64,000 bases of DNA, taken from Steroidobacter agaridevorans. GTDB taxonomy: Bacteria; Pseudomonadota; Gammaproteobacteria; Steroidobacterales; Steroidobacteraceae. Each line of letters starts with the position of its first letter. The first letter of the stretch is position 1. Both the position numbers and the translations under genes were made by a program. Positions 37,330 to 47,378 of this stretch are shown here, piece by piece. The notes under the pieces are model-generated. The model was not told where the DNA came from. It saw only the letters and a list, made by a program, of their open reading frames with translations, and did not search any database. The stretch is from NCBI RefSeq assembly GCF_009932555.1, contig NZ_BLJO01000001.1, positions 1,321,219-1,385,218 of the forward strand, read 5' to 3'.

Positions 37330-38556
37330 ATGCGCCCAACCCGACGTCACTCCATTCCCGTTCGCATCGGCTCGGTCACTGTCGGCGGTCCCGCCCCGGT
37401 CGTCGTGCAATCGATGACCAACACCGACACCGCCGATATCGACTCGACGACCCAGCAGATCAAAGCCTTGGCTCGCGCCGGCTCCGAGCTGGTGCGCGTC
37501 ACCGTCAATACCGACGAAGCCGCCGCGGCCGTACCTCACGTCCGCGACCGGCTTGCACAGATGGGCATTCACGTGCCCATCGTTGGCGACTTTCACTTCA
37601 ACGGTCACAAGCTGCTCAAGGCGCACCCTGCCTGCGCCGAGGCGCTGGCGAAATACCGTATTAACCCTGGCAATGTGGGCCGGGGCAGCAAGCGCGATCC
37701 GCAGTTCGCGGAAATGATCGAAGTCGCGATCCGCAATGACAAACCGGTGCGCATCGGCGTGAACTGGGGCAGCCTGGATCAGGATCTGCTGACGCGCCTG
37801 ATGGACGAGAATTCCAAGTCGGCCGAGCCGATGGACGCCCGCGATGTCACGCGCGAAGCGCTGGTCGTCTCGGCTCTGGAATCGGCCAAGCGCGCCGAGG
37901 AGCTGGGCCTGGGCTCCAATCGCATCGTGATCTCGTGCAAGGTCAGCGGCGTGCAGGATCTGATCGCCGTGTATCGCAACCTGGCGAAACGCTGCGACTA
38001 CGCGCTGCATCTCGGCCTGACCGAAGCCGGCATGGGGTCGAAAGGCATCGTCGCTTCCACCGCGGGCATGGCCGTGCTGTTGCAGGAAGGGATCGGCGAC
38101 ACGATCCGCGTGTCGTTGACGCCTGAACCCGGCGGCGATCGCACCCAGGAAGTCATCGTTGCGCAGGAGATCCTGCAGACCATGGGGCTGCGCTCGTTCA
38201 TGCCCATGGTGGTCGCATGCCCTGGCTGTGGCCGCACCACGTCCACGTATTTCCAGGAGCTGGCGCAAAAGATCCAATCCCACATCCGTCACCAGATGCC
38301 GGAATGGCGCAAGCAATACGTCGGCGTCGAAGACATGACCGTCGCGGTGATGGGCTGCGTCGTGAACGGCCCGGGTGAGAGCAAACACGCCAACATCGGC
38401 ATCAGCCTGCCCGGCACCGGCGAGCGTCCGGTCGCGCCCGTTTATGTGGACGGCGCGAAGGGCCCGACGCTCAAGGGCGAGCACATCGCCGAAGAGTTTC
38501 AGTCGCTGGTCGAGGATTACATTGCCAGGACCTACGCGCGGAGGGAAACAGCATGA
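37330..38556 (+). CDS. ispG: 4-hydroxy-3-methylbut-2-en-1-yl diphosphate synthase
   Basis: IspG (GcpE) reduces MEcPP to HMBPP in the MEP isoprenoid pathway using a [4Fe-4S] cluster. The 408-residue protein starts with [16 protein letters not shown], has the TIM-barrel motifs [10 protein letters not shown] and VGDFHFNGH, and the cluster ligands in CPGCGRT and [10 protein letters not shown]. It shares a 67-base divergent region with the glycine riboswitch leader, where TACAAT at about 37311 is a possible -10. It overlaps phhB by ATGA. Confidence 0.97.
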   Translation: MRPTRRHSIPVRIGSVTVGGPAPVVVQSMTNTDTADIDSTTQQIKALARAGSELVRVTVNTDEAAAAVPHVRDRLAQMGIHVPIVGDFHFNGHKLLKAHPACAEALAKYRINPGNVGRGSKRDPQFAEMIEVAIRNDKPVRIGVNWGSLDQDLLTRLMDENSKSAEPMDARDVTREALVVSALESAKRAEELGLGSNRIVISCKVSGVQDLIAVYRNLAKRCDYALHLGLTEAGMGSKGIVASTAGMAVLLQEGIGDTIRVSLTPEPGGDRTQEVIVAQEILQTMGLRSFMPMVVACPGCGRTTSTYFQELAQKIQSHIRHQMPEWRKQYVGVEDMTVAVMGCVVNGPGESKHANIGISLPGTGERPVAPVYVDGAKGPTLKGEHIAEEFQSLVEDYIARTYARRETA

Positions 38557-38891
38557 CCTCGCTCGCCGAACAACGCTGCAAGCCCTGCGAAGGCGGCGTC
38601 GCGCCGCTGACGCTCGATGAAGCGCAAGCGCTGATGAAACAGGTGAGCGGCGACTGGCAACTCGCCGCCGATGGCAAGAGCATCCGCGCCGAATGGAAGT
38701 TCCGCAATTTCTATCACACGATGAGCTTCGTGAACGCGGTGGCCCACATCGCCAACGCCGAGGATCACCATCCCGATATGGAAGTCGGCTATGGCTATTG
38801 CCGCTTGAACTTCAACACTCACGCCATTGGCGGGCTATCGCAGAACGACTTCATCTGCGCCGCCAAGGTGGATGCGTTACCCCGCACTTAG
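38553..38891 (+). CDS. phhB: Pterin-4a-carbinolamine dehydratase
   Basis: The 112-residue protein dehydrates 4a-hydroxytetrahydrobiopterin or acts in molybdopterin/pterin recycling. The active-site signature [19 protein letters not shown] is complete, with [19 protein letters not shown] before it. Four bases overlap ispG (ATGA). No phenylalanine hydroxylase is nearby, so a housekeeping pterin role or DCoH-like role is equally possible. Confidence 0.93.
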   Translation: MTSLAEQRCKPCEGGVAPLTLDEAQALMKQVSGDWQLAADGKSIRAEWKFRNFYHTMSFVNAVAHIANAEDHHPDMEVGYGYCRLNFNTHAIGGLSQNDFICAAKVDALPRT

Positions 38892-38904
38892 CCGGAGAAC
38901 TCAC

Positions 38905-39348
38905 ATGCGCCGCGCTACGTTAGGTCGACTGGTTCAGCACCTGCGTATCTGGGTGCTCGGTTTCGCCGTCCTGCTCTACGTCGCACCCGCCGCCGCCGTC
39001 TCGGTAACGGCGCTGACCTACGACACCGGCAAGGATCAGCTGGTCCTGACCATCGCTTACCGGGGCACCAATCCGGATCATGAGTTCAAGGTGCAATGGG
39101 ATGCCTGCAAGAAGCTCGACGATGAGCGCATGCAGATTCTCGGACTGCTGGTGGACAATCAGCCCGACGACCTGGCCCGCCAGGAATTCACCAAGCCGAT
39201 GCGCATCGACCTGCGGGATTTCAGCTGCCGGCCGGCGAAGGTGACGATCAGAACGTCGGCGGGATTCTTCACCTCGGTGGACATACCGGCGGCAAGGACC
39301 AGGGGCTCTTCGCCTGCACTCAGCTCCGAACCGCGCAACGCGCCTTAG
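38905..39348 (+). CDS. Small secreted protein of unknown function
   Basis: A 147-residue protein with a signal peptide (LRIWVLGFAVLLYVAPAAA then a cleavage site near residue 30). The mature part reads as a small beta-rich domain with two cysteines (WDACKKLDD and DFSCRPAK) that may form a disulphide. GGAG lies eight bases before the ATG. It follows phhB by 13 bases and abuts the ATP-grasp gene end to end. No family was recognised. Confidence 0.7.
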   Translation: MRRATLGRLVQHLRIWVLGFAVLLYVAPAAAVSVTALTYDTGKDQLVLTIAYRGTNPDHEFKVQWDACKKLDDERMQILGLLVDNQPDDLARQEFTKPMRIDLRDFSCRPAKVTIRTSAGFFTSVDIPAARTRGSSPALSSEPRNAP

Positions 39349-40335
39349 CTAGGCGACGCTGGCAACCGCTTCAGTCGCGAGCACCGGGCCGACCGGGTGG
39401 CGAAACTCGTGCTGAGCGAAGGCGATGCGCTCGGCCGCTGGTGCGGTGAAGCTGGCGCGTTCGTCGCAGATTTTCAGACGACGTAACAAGCCCTGCCGAT
39501 TGGCGATCTGGATCGCCAGCCCCGGCCGCGCATTCAGCTCCAGCACCAACGGCCCGAGGTCGCGATCGAGCACGATGTCGACGCCGATATAGCCCATGCC
39601 GGTCAGCTCGTAACACCGCGCCGAGATATCCAGGATCACATCCCAATCGGGAATCTTCAGCCCCGAAATCGCATGCGTCGTATCGGGGTGATGCGTGACG
39701 ACCTGCGTCCCGACCACGCCGTCCAGAGTCACGCCGCTGGCGAGATCGATGCCCGCGCCCACCGCGCCCTGGTGCAAATTCGCTTTGCCATGCGAGGCCC
39801 GCGTCGGCAGACGCACCATCGACATGATCGGGAAGCCGCGATACACGATCACTCGAATATCCGGCACGCCCAGATAACTGATGCGCTCGAACAGCGGCGA
39901 GAAGCGCACCATGTATTCGACGATGACCACGTCCTGCACGCCGCCCAGACTGAACTGCCCGTTGATGGCGTTGGACAGGTGGTGATACAGGAAATCGTCA
40001 TCGAGCAGCGTGCCGCTGATGGTTCGATACCGCTGCGAGCTGCGGCCGGAGATGACGACGATGCCATCGCCCGCGCTGCCATGCGCCGGCTTCAGCGCGA
40101 ACTCCGGATGATCCCTGACGATCTCCGGCAGCCGTCGGATGTCATGCTGCGTCTCGATGACGCCGTACAACTGCGGAACCGCAATGCCGGCCGCCAACGC
40201 CAGCCGTTTGGTCTTCAGCTTGTCGTCGACCAGCGGATACAGCCGCCGCGGATTGAAACGCAGGATGTAATCGCCGTTGCGCTTGTTGAGCCCAAGCACT
40301 CCCTCATCGGACAACCCTCGGTAGCGGCCGAACAT
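39349..40335 (-). CDS. Alpha-L-glutamate ligase-like ATP-grasp protein (RimK-related)
   Basis: A 328-residue ATP-grasp enzyme of the RimK-related 'E-ligase' group. The motifs are VDDKLKTKRLA, FALKPAHGSAGDGIVVI (the ATP-binding lysine and glycine loop), IRVIVYRGFPIMSMVRLP, HQGAVGAGIDL and the metal-binding VLELNARPGLAIQ. Members of this family are encoded directly after an inactive-transglutaminase/7TM protein, as here; a one-base TGATG overlap couples them. They probably join an amino acid, perhaps glutamate, to a protein or small acceptor, but the substrate is unknown. The start is the ATG at 40335. Confidence 0.88.
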   Translation of the reverse strand: MFGRYRGLSDEGVLGLNKRNGDYILRFNPRRLYPLVDDKLKTKRLALAAGIAVPQLYGVIETQHDIRRLPEIVRDHPEFALKPAHGSAGDGIVVISGRSSQRYRTISGTLLDDDFLYHHLSNAINGQFSLGGVQDVVIVEYMVRFSPLFERISYLGVPDIRVIVYRGFPIMSMVRLPTRASHGKANLHQGAVGAGIDLASGVTLDGVVGTQVVTHHPDTTHAISGLKIPDWDVILDISARCYELTGMGYIGVDIVLDRDLGPLVLELNARPGLAIQIANRQGLLRRLKICDERASFTAPAAERIAFAQHEFRHPVGPVLATEAVASVA

Positions 40336-41867
40336 CAGGGTCCGCTCCCCGAGGGCGCCAGCGCCTTGAAGCGACGCAGCTCGAGCAATCGATAGCCGGT
40401 GTAACGGCCGGCCAGCAGCGACATCGCGATCACCAGCAGCAGCAATTCCGGGAACACGAAGATCAAGTGTTCCAACCACGCGATGCCCATGATGACGTAG
40501 GCGACCGCGGCGACCAGCAAGCTGCCGATGCCTTCCTGAATCGCCTCCGACGCGCCGCGCTCCTCCCACACGATCGACATGCGCTCGATGGTCATCGACA
40601 GGATGACCATCGGGAACAGCGCGATCGACAGGCCCGGCTGCAGCTCCAGTTTCTGACTCAGCACACTGATGCCGGCCATCAACAGCACCACCACCGTCAG
40701 CACGGTGGTCAGACGCGGCACCAGCAACAGCCGCAGCTTTTCCAGATAGAACCGGATCAGCAGTCCCAGCGAGACGATGATGGCGAACAGCACGATGCCC
40801 CACAGCAGCCGCGTCTCGCGGAACGCCAGCGCGACCAGCACCGGCATGAACGTGCCGAACGTCTTCACGCCGATGAAGTTACGCAGCAGCATGATCACCA
40901 GCGCGCCGATCGGAATCATCATCAGCACCGCGTACACCGCCTGCGTGGCGATGGGCAAGGCGAACAGCGAAAAGTCCATGGCGTGCGAGCCGGTCAACTC
41001 GGCCCGGCGCTCGGCCACCACCATCGAGTCCAGCAGGTTCTGCTGAACCGCGAGTGTCACATCCAGATTGCTGCCGCCTTCGAGGCTGGCGATCGCTTCA
41101 TCGCCGCGCCACCAGATCAGGAAATCCGGCGGCAAGCCCTGCTCCAGCGTCTTGGGATCGAAGTACAACCATTGCACGCCGTCGTGCACTTCCAGCAGCT
41201 GCTGGGACTGCACCGGCCCGGGCACGCTGCGCAGCTGAATGCCGTGCGCGATGCGCGCGGGAATCGAAGCGCCGGCAAGAAAGATGGTCGCCAGCTCGGC
41301 CGCATCCGCCGGCGCGCTGCCCCGGCTCATGAACAAGCTGACGTACGGATCGCGTTCGGCGTGATTGATGTGACGAAGCAGCTCGGTCGTGAAGCTCGCG
41401 ACATCGGCCGACTGGCGCCGCACTTCGGCGATCAATCCTTCCATCGCGATACGCGATGGCTCGTCCAGCACCGGCTGTTCGGGAAAGGGCGGCGTCGTGT
41501 CCTCGGCGATGCGGCTGGCATCGCGATACACCTGCGCGCGGTAGTACAGCGTCTGCGGGCCGGTCGCCTGGCGCAGCGTCCATTGAGATTCGCGTCCCGC
41601 CGGGGCGGACCGGGTCGCATGACCGAAGCCCCGCGAAATGAAATTCTCGTCCAGGATGGAAAAGCCCGGCGTCAGATTGGGAATGCGCAAGGTCGCTTTG
41701 ACCGCCGCCGGGCCCGGATCGAAGCGCACCGCCGCCTCGATGGTCCAGACACGCGTCTGTTCCTGCGGCTGCAGCGGAAAGCCGAGCACTTGCGACTTGT
41801 ACGCGAACAGCGTCAAGCCGATCAGCGCCAGCACCGCTGACAGCACATAGATGTGACGATTGTTCAT
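40335..41867 (-). CDS. Inactive transglutaminase fused to a 7TM domain (UUP1 family)
   Basis: A 510-residue membrane protein. After one N-terminal helix a periplasmic region of about 250 residues (PSRIAMEGLIAEVR, AELATIFLAGASIPARIAHG) resembles a transglutaminase domain without its catalytic cysteine. A C-terminal block of about seven helices follows (QAVYAVLMMIPIGALVIML, LLWGIVLFAIIVSLGLLIRF, and others). This is the Transglut_i_TM/7TM_transglut architecture, which normally travels with the ATP-grasp ligase next door and often with a retropepsin-like protease, absent here. Some relatives have been linked to osmotic tolerance; I cannot confirm that from sequence. Confidence 0.87.
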   Translation of the reverse strand: MNNRHIYVLSAVLALIGLTLFAYKSQVLGFPLQPQEQTRVWTIEAAVRFDPGPAAVKATLRIPNLTPGFSILDENFISRGFGHATRSAPAGRESQWTLRQATGPQTLYYRAQVYRDASRIAEDTTPPFPEQPVLDEPSRIAMEGLIAEVRRQSADVASFTTELLRHINHAERDPYVSLFMSRGSAPADAAELATIFLAGASIPARIAHGIQLRSVPGPVQSQQLLEVHDGVQWLYFDPKTLEQGLPPDFLIWWRGDEAIASLEGGSNLDVTLAVQQNLLDSMVVAERRAELTGSHAMDFSLFALPIATQAVYAVLMMIPIGALVIMLLRNFIGVKTFGTFMPVLVALAFRETRLLWGIVLFAIIVSLGLLIRFYLEKLRLLLVPRLTTVLTVVVLLMAGISVLSQKLELQPGLSIALFPMVILSMTIERMSIVWEERGASEAIQEGIGSLLVAAVAYVIMGIAWLEHLIFVFPELLLLVIAMSLLAGRYTGYRLLELRRFKALAPSGSGP

Positions 41868-43516
41868 TCGATCAGGCGGGCGGAATCTTCGCTATTGATA
41901 TCGACCAGCAAATCCACGGGCGCGGCGGCGAACCGGCAGGCCGCGGCGACATCGCCGAACTCGACCAGCAACGCCAGCTCCAGCGCGCGTCCCAGAGTCA
42001 TCGCCACCCGTCGGGCATGAGCCTGCAGGCGGCGCGGGTCGTCATTGTGACTCAACCAGTCGAACACATGCTCGACTGCGGCCAGCGCCTGCTGGCCGGC
42101 CTTGGCCAGGCGACCGTCCATATTAGGGGTGCGATCGTGAGCCGTCATAGCCAGCTGTAGGCGTTGTCGCAATGCCGGCAAGCCGACGCCGAGCTCTCCA
42201 CGCAGCAAGGTATCCAATGCCAGCACGTTCGTGGTGCCTTCCCAGATCGGCAATACCTGGGTGTCACGTAACAACAGCGGCAGACCGGTATCTTCTACAT
42301 AACCGGCGCCCCCGAACGCTTCTATGCACTCGCTCACGACGCTGACGGCTTGTTTAGCGGTGAGTAGCTTGGCAATCGGCGTGATCACCCGGAGCAACGC
42401 CTTCTGCGTATCGTCGATCTCGCCCGCCTCCTGCCGGCCCATCAATTCGACCAGCTCGAAGGCCAGCAGGAACGCGCCCCGCGTTTCCGCTTCCAGCCCG
42501 GCGAGCGTATCGACGTGCAACGGCAGCTCGTCGAGCTTTGCACCGAACGCACGTCGCTGACGGGCATACGCACGAGCCAATGCCAGCGCGCGACGCATGA
42601 AGCTGACTGAGGTCACGCTGTTCCAGGCGCGGGTCACGGTGAGCATGGGCTCGATGTTTCGAGTGCCATGACGGGTGTCGCCCACCAGCTCGGCGCGTGC
42701 ACCGTCCAGCGTGAGCTCGGCGGTCGGCACCTTGCGAGTCCCCAATTTATCTTTCAGGCGCTCGACGCGGATGCCGTTCAAGGCGCCATCGTCGTTGTGA
42801 GTCTCGACAAAGAACATGGCAAGCCCGCTGCCGCCAGGACCGTTGCCCTCCGGACGAGCGAGCGTCAGCGCCATCTGCGACGTAATGGCCGAGGTGAACC
42901 ATTTCTTGCCGTACAACCGCCATTGCCCCGACTCATCACGCACGGCTTGCGTGAGCGAGGCGCCCACGTCGGAGCCGCCGGTCGATTCGGTCATCCATTG
43001 GCCGCTGGTCCACGCCTGCGCGGGATCACGACTGGTCAAGCGAATGACGGCGCGATCGATCAGCGCCTGGTTGCCCGAAACTGTCAGCGTGCGGGCAGCG
43101 CCATCGGTCATGGCCAAGGGACAGGTATAAACATCCGAGGAAGGATGGAACAAGTAAACGGCTGCGAACTGATGGATCCGGGAGTAGCGGCCGTGACGAC
43201 GCTCATAGGGAATGGCGATCAGTCCCTGGGTCGCCGCAATCTCGGCGGCGCGACGCCACAGCGGCGACACTTCGATGCGATCGATGCGATTGCCCCACGC
43301 ATCCCACTGCGTCAGCGTCGGCTCGTTGAGCCGGTCCTGCAGCTGCAGTCGATACAACTCACCGCCGGCCAACTCGCCGAGCTCGCTGAGCGACGGCTCG
43401 ATCTGCGCCAACATCCCGGCCGGCAGGCGCCGCTGCAAATAGGCACGCAAAAAGGGATCGTCGCCATACTGGTTGCCCAGCGCCGGCGGGGATTGGATGA
43501 AGAGCGTGCTGTGCAT
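41864..43516 (-). CDS. AidB-like acyl-CoA dehydrogenase
   Basis: A 550-residue flavoprotein of the AidB branch of acyl-CoA dehydrogenases, longer than standard members (about 380). It shows CPLAMTDGAARTL, WMTESTGGSDVG, YGKKWFTSA, the flavin-binding RQRRAFGAKLDELP and the ECIEAFGGAGYVEDTGLPLLLRD-type C-terminal motif (segments at residues 398-420). E. coli AidB binds DNA and is part of the adaptive response, but its enzymatic role is unclear. Here the gene lies between ubiI and the 7TM gene and overlaps the latter by ATGA. The start at 43516 is chosen over a GTG four codons upstream. Confidence 0.87.
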   Translation of the reverse strand: MHSTLFIQSPPALGNQYGDDPFLRAYLQRRLPAGMLAQIEPSLSELGELAGGELYRLQLQDRLNEPTLTQWDAWGNRIDRIEVSPLWRRAAEIAATQGLIAIPYERRHGRYSRIHQFAAVYLFHPSSDVYTCPLAMTDGAARTLTVSGNQALIDRAVIRLTSRDPAQAWTSGQWMTESTGGSDVGASLTQAVRDESGQWRLYGKKWFTSAITSQMALTLARPEGNGPGGSGLAMFFVETHNDDGALNGIRVERLKDKLGTRKVPTAELTLDGARAELVGDTRHGTRNIEPMLTVTRAWNSVTSVSFMRRALALARAYARQRRAFGAKLDELPLHVDTLAGLEAETRGAFLLAFELVELMGRQEAGEIDDTQKALLRVITPIAKLLTAKQAVSVVSECIEAFGGAGYVEDTGLPLLLRDTQVLPIWEGTTNVLALDTLLRGELGVGLPALRQRLQLAMTAHDRTPNMDGRLAKAGQQALAAVEHVFDWLSHNDDPRRLQAHARRVAMTLGRALELALLVEFGDVAAACRFAAAPVDLLVDINSEDSARLIE

Positions 43517-43555
43517 CTCCCGGCCCACCCCTTAGTGACTTTGCGTCCGTGCAGT

Positions 43556-44806
43556 TTAACGATGCGAACGAACCAGCGCTGGCGCCGCACCTCGAATGCC
43601 GAGCGCGCGCCCCATCAAGAAACGTTTGGCGAGCCCATGCCCGTCGAGCATGCTCAAGCCGGTGCGACGCGCCCAGCCGAGAGTATCGACACGGCTGCCG
43701 AACAGCTTGTTCAATCCGTCGACCAATCCCAATGCCACCGCATTCTCGCTCTTGCGCCAGCGCTCGTAACGACGCAGGACGCGTCGCTCGCCGATAAATG
43801 CAGGGGCCAGGCCGCCATCGAGCTCCTCGGCCAGCACTTCGACCAACGCAGCGCTGTCTAGGAAGCCGAGGTTCACCCCCTGCCCCGCCAACGGATGAAT
43901 GGCGTGAGCGGCATCGCCGACCAGCACGAATCGCTCGCGGCAATAGTCTTTGGCATGGGTGAGTCGCAGAGGAAATTGTCCGCGAGGTCCGGCCAGCTCG
44001 ACCTTGCCAAGCGTGCCATCGAGCGCCAGCGTCAACTCGCTCGCGACTTGCTCCGGCGCTTCACTCACCAGGCGCTCGGCATGTTCGGGCGTGGTCGTCC
44101 ACACGATGGAGCTGCGTCCATCGGCCAACGGCAGGAATGCGATCGGTCCATCCGGCAGGAATCTTTGCCACGCGGTTCGGGCATGGGGATGTTCGGTGCG
44201 AACGTGGGTGACGAACGCGCGTTGGTCGTATTCCCAACCGCGCGTTTCGATACCGGCAAGCTTGCGGCTCAAGGAACCGGAGCCGTCCGATCCAACGATC
44301 AGCGCCGCATCGATGCGACGACCGTCGCTCAGGATGGCCGTGGCGCGATCGTCTTCGAACTCGAGCCCGCTCAGCTCACCCCGCAGCAACGTCACCCGAT
44401 CGCGAAAGGCGGCGCAGTCGTAGATCGACCACAGCACGCGGCGGTTCTCGACGATATATCCAAGATTGGGCTCACCCGATTCGCCGGCGGAGAAGTGAAT
44501 CGAGCCCGGACCGCGCGGCTTGCCGGCGGCGTCCCATACGCTCATGTCGTCGTACGCACAGACATGTTGGCGGGGTATCAGCTGCCATGCTCCGATCTCG
44601 CTCAGGATGCGCTCTGAAGCGCGTGAGATCGCGGATACGCGCAGATCGATATCGTCGACTGCATCGGGCGGCGGCAGCGTCGGCGGGTTTGCCTCCAACA
44701 CGGCGATGCGCAGGTCGGCGAAGTGACGATTGCTGGCGGCCAGCGCGGCGACGCAAGCACCGACCATGCCGCCGCCAATGACCAGAATGTGAAATCCGTT
44801 TTTCAT
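43556..44806 (-). CDS. ubiI: UbiI-type FAD-dependent ubiquinone biosynthesis hydroxylase
   Basis: UbiI hydroxylates C5 of the ubiquinone precursor ring under oxygen. The 416-residue protein has the dinucleotide motif VIGGGMVGACVA, the conserved RVSAISRASERI segment and GDAAHAIHPLAGQGVNLGF. It follows ubiH in the order ygfB-pepP-ubiH-ubiI of E. coli, which decides the paralogue name; UbiF or UbiM cannot be excluded on sequence. It overlaps ubiH by ATGA. Confidence 0.88.
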   Translation of the reverse strand: MKNGFHILVIGGGMVGACVAALAASNRHFADLRIAVLEANPPTLPPPDAVDDIDLRVSAISRASERILSEIGAWQLIPRQHVCAYDDMSVWDAAGKPRGPGSIHFSAGESGEPNLGYIVENRRVLWSIYDCAAFRDRVTLLRGELSGLEFEDDRATAILSDGRRIDAALIVGSDGSGSLSRKLAGIETRGWEYDQRAFVTHVRTEHPHARTAWQRFLPDGPIAFLPLADGRSSIVWTTTPEHAERLVSEAPEQVASELTLALDGTLGKVELAGPRGQFPLRLTHAKDYCRERFVLVGDAAHAIHPLAGQGVNLGFLDSAALVEVLAEELDGGLAPAFIGERRVLRRYERWRKSENAVALGLVDGLNKLFGSRVDTLGWARRTGLSMLDGHGLAKRFLMGRALGIRGAAPALVRSHR

Positions 44807-46053
44807 TTCAGCGGCGCGCCTCGCGCCAGACGTGGCACCCGACCCGCAGCCCCCAACGACAACTGCGATAACGCATCCTTGGCCGCCGGCATCAGATCGA
44901 ACGCCAACATGCCCGCATTACGTAGCAGCCTGATCGGCCCGAGCGGCTGAGAGAACACCCTCACCAGCCCATCGGTGAAGCGCACGATGTTGCTGCGATC
45001 GGCGGCCCGCCATTCGCGATAGCGCTGCAGCCACATGCCGTCGCCTGAATCAAATTCACCGCCCCCCTGAGCGAGCCCATCCGCCAGCACCTCTGCGAGG
45101 CTCACGGCATCGCGCAGACCGAGATTGAATCCCTGCCCTGCGATCGGATGCAGCGTTTGAGCGGCGTTACCGACGATGGCGAGGCGCTCGGCGACGTACT
45201 CATCGGAACGCGTCAACGACAGCGGATACAACTGCCGCTGCCCCACGCGCGTGAAGCGGCCGAGGCGGAAGCCGAACGTGTCCTGCAAGCGCGCCAGGAA
45301 TTCAGCATCGCTCAGGGCCGTCATTTCTTTGGCGGTGTCGGGACGGAAGGTCCACACCACGCCCAACCGCCCTTCGGTCAATGGCAGCAGCGCCAGCGGA
45401 CCCGCATTGGTGAAACGCTCGTACGCGACGTGATCGTGGAAGTGCTGTGAGAGCACGTTGCTGACCAGCGCGACCTGCTCGTAATCCCAAGTGCTCGAGC
45501 CGATGCCCGCCGATTGCCGCACGGTGGAACGGGCGCCGTCGGCAGCGATCGCGAGCTTCGCTTCCACGATGCGCACGCCGCCCTCCATCGCGCATTCGAT
45601 GCGCTGGCTGTGCTGTTGCAGTTGCATCGACTGCACTTTGGCCGGTGCGAGCACGGTGATCGAAGGCTCCGTCTTCAGCCGGTGCCACAACGCCGCGCCC
45701 ATCACTCGATTCACAACCACGTAGCCCAACGCGCTCAGGCCCTGTTCCTTGGCATCGATGCGCGTGAAGCCGAAGCGTCCTTGATCGGAAACGTGAATGC
45801 GACGGATCGCAGTCGCCTCGCGTTCGATCAACGGCCAGACGCCGAGCGCTTCGAAAATGCGTCGGCTGCCGTTGGATATCGCGGTACTACGATCGTCGAA
45901 GCTCGGTTGATCGACAGCGCCGAAGGGCGCCGCCTCGATCAATGCGACCTTGAGCTGCAGCTGAGCCAGAGCGAGCGCCAGGCTGGCGCCGACCAATCCG
46001 CCGCCGGCAATGGCGACATCGACGACTAAAGGCGTGGCGTCGGGGTCACTCAT
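44803..46053 (-). CDS. ubiH: 2-octaprenyl-6-methoxyphenyl hydroxylase
   Basis: UbiH is the flavin hydroxylase of ubiquinone C1. The 416-residue product from the ATG at 46053 has AIAGGGLVGASLALAL and the diagnostic VGNAAQTLHPIAGQGFNLGLRD region, where UbiH has GN instead of the usual GD. The start overlaps the pepP stop (ATGA). An in-frame extension upstream lies inside pepP and is not conserved. Confidence 0.95.
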   Translation of the reverse strand: MSDPDATPLVVDVAIAGGGLVGASLALALAQLQLKVALIEAAPFGAVDQPSFDDRSTAISNGSRRIFEALGVWPLIEREATAIRRIHVSDQGRFGFTRIDAKEQGLSALGYVVVNRVMGAALWHRLKTEPSITVLAPAKVQSMQLQQHSQRIECAMEGGVRIVEAKLAIAADGARSTVRQSAGIGSSTWDYEQVALVSNVLSQHFHDHVAYERFTNAGPLALLPLTEGRLGVVWTFRPDTAKEMTALSDAEFLARLQDTFGFRLGRFTRVGQRQLYPLSLTRSDEYVAERLAIVGNAAQTLHPIAGQGFNLGLRDAVSLAEVLADGLAQGGGEFDSGDGMWLQRYREWRAADRSNIVRFTDGLVRVFSQPLGPIRLLRNAGMLAFDLMPAAKDALSQLSLGAAGRVPRLARGAPLK

Positions 46054-47354
46054 GCATTCATCAGCTTTTCGATGCCGTCGGCGTCTTTGACCAGCCCGGC
46101 CGTCAGCACCTCGTTGCCGTCCTTGGTCACCACCACGTCGTCCTCGATGCGCACGCCGATGTTCCACCAGCGCTTCGGCACGCCCTTGAGGCCTGCCGGA
46201 ATATAAATCCCGGGCTCGACCGTCATCGCCATGCCGGGCTCGAGCACGCGCCATTGATCGCCGATCTTGTAGTCGCCGACATCGTGCACATCCATGCCCA
46301 GCCAATGACCGGTCCGGTGCATGTAGAAGCGGCGATACGCGCCTTCCTTGATCAGGTTCGGCACCTTGCCCTTCAACAGACCGAGCTTCACCAAGCCCTG
46401 AGTGATGGCTTTCACCGCCGCCTCGTGCGGCTCGTTCCAATGATTGCCGGGCCGGGTCTTGTCGATCGCGGCGTACTGCGCCTCCAACACGACTTCATAC
46501 ACGGCCCGCTGCTCGGGCGTGAATCGGCCGCCCACTGGAAAGGTGCGCGTGATGTCGGAGGCATACAGCTGGTATTCGCAGCCGGCGTCGAGCAACAGCA
46601 GATCGCCGTCGCGCAGCTCTTCGGAGTTCTCGTGGTAGTGCAGGATGCAGGTATTGGCGCCGCTGCCGACGATGGGGTGATACGAAATATCCGCATCGTT
46701 CATCCTGAACTCGTGCAGCAGCTCGGCCATCACCTGGTATTCCTTGCGGCCCGGCTCGACGAACTGCATCGCGCGCTTGTGGGCAGCGACCGCGATCCGG
46801 GCCGACTCGCGCATGGCGTCCAGCTCGGGGCGCGTTTTGTACAAGCGCATGTCGTGGAGCAAGTGATCCAGCGCCACGAACTCCTGCGGAGGATGCACGC
46901 CAGTGCGCGCCTGCGTCTTGAGCGAGTTGACCCAGCCGATCACGCGTTGATCGAACTCCTGATGCAGGCCCATCGTGTAGTAAACACGCGAGCAGTGCTC
47001 CATCAGTCCCGGAAGGATGTCGTCGATGTCGTTGATGGGAAACGCATCGTCCGCGCCGTAGTCGCGCACCGCGCCTTCCGGTCCGGCGCGTTTGCCATCC
47101 CATGTTTCGCGCGTCGGATCGCGCTCTCGAGTGAACAGCACATATTCGGCGTGGGCGCGTCCCGGTATCAGCACGGCCACCGCTTCCGGCTCGCCGAAGC
47201 CGGTCAGATAGAAAAAATCGCTATCGGGCCGATAGTGATAGCTGACGTCGCTGTTGCGCGTCTTCTCGGGCACGGCGGGCAGGATGGCGATGGCGCCACG
47301 GCCCATCATCTTCATGAGCTGCCGGCGCCGGCGGGCGAATTCATCTTTGCGCAT
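46050..47354 (-). CDS. pepP: Xaa-Pro aminopeptidase
   Basis: PepP removes N-terminal residues before proline. The 434-residue creatinase-fold enzyme has the N-terminal RRRQLMKMMG and YRPDSDFFYLTGF region and the dinuclear metal ligands in LLLDAGCEY, YASDITRTFP, HRTGHWLGMDVHD, MTVEPGIY and RIEDDVVVT. It lies 24 bases after ygfB and overlaps ubiH. The order is the same as in E. coli. Confidence 0.96.
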   Translation of the reverse strand: MRKDEFARRRRQLMKMMGRGAIAILPAVPEKTRNSDVSYHYRPDSDFFYLTGFGEPEAVAVLIPGRAHAEYVLFTRERDPTRETWDGKRAGPEGAVRDYGADDAFPINDIDDILPGLMEHCSRVYYTMGLHQEFDQRVIGWVNSLKTQARTGVHPPQEFVALDHLLHDMRLYKTRPELDAMRESARIAVAAHKRAMQFVEPGRKEYQVMAELLHEFRMNDADISYHPIVGSGANTCILHYHENSEELRDGDLLLLDAGCEYQLYASDITRTFPVGGRFTPEQRAVYEVVLEAQYAAIDKTRPGNHWNEPHEAAVKAITQGLVKLGLLKGKVPNLIKEGAYRRFYMHRTGHWLGMDVHDVGDYKIGDQWRVLEPGMAMTVEPGIYIPAGLKGVPKRWWNIGVRIEDDVVVTKDGNEVLTAGLVKDADGIEKLMNA

Positions 47355-47378
47355 GTTCTACGCTGGTTGGGCGATCAA

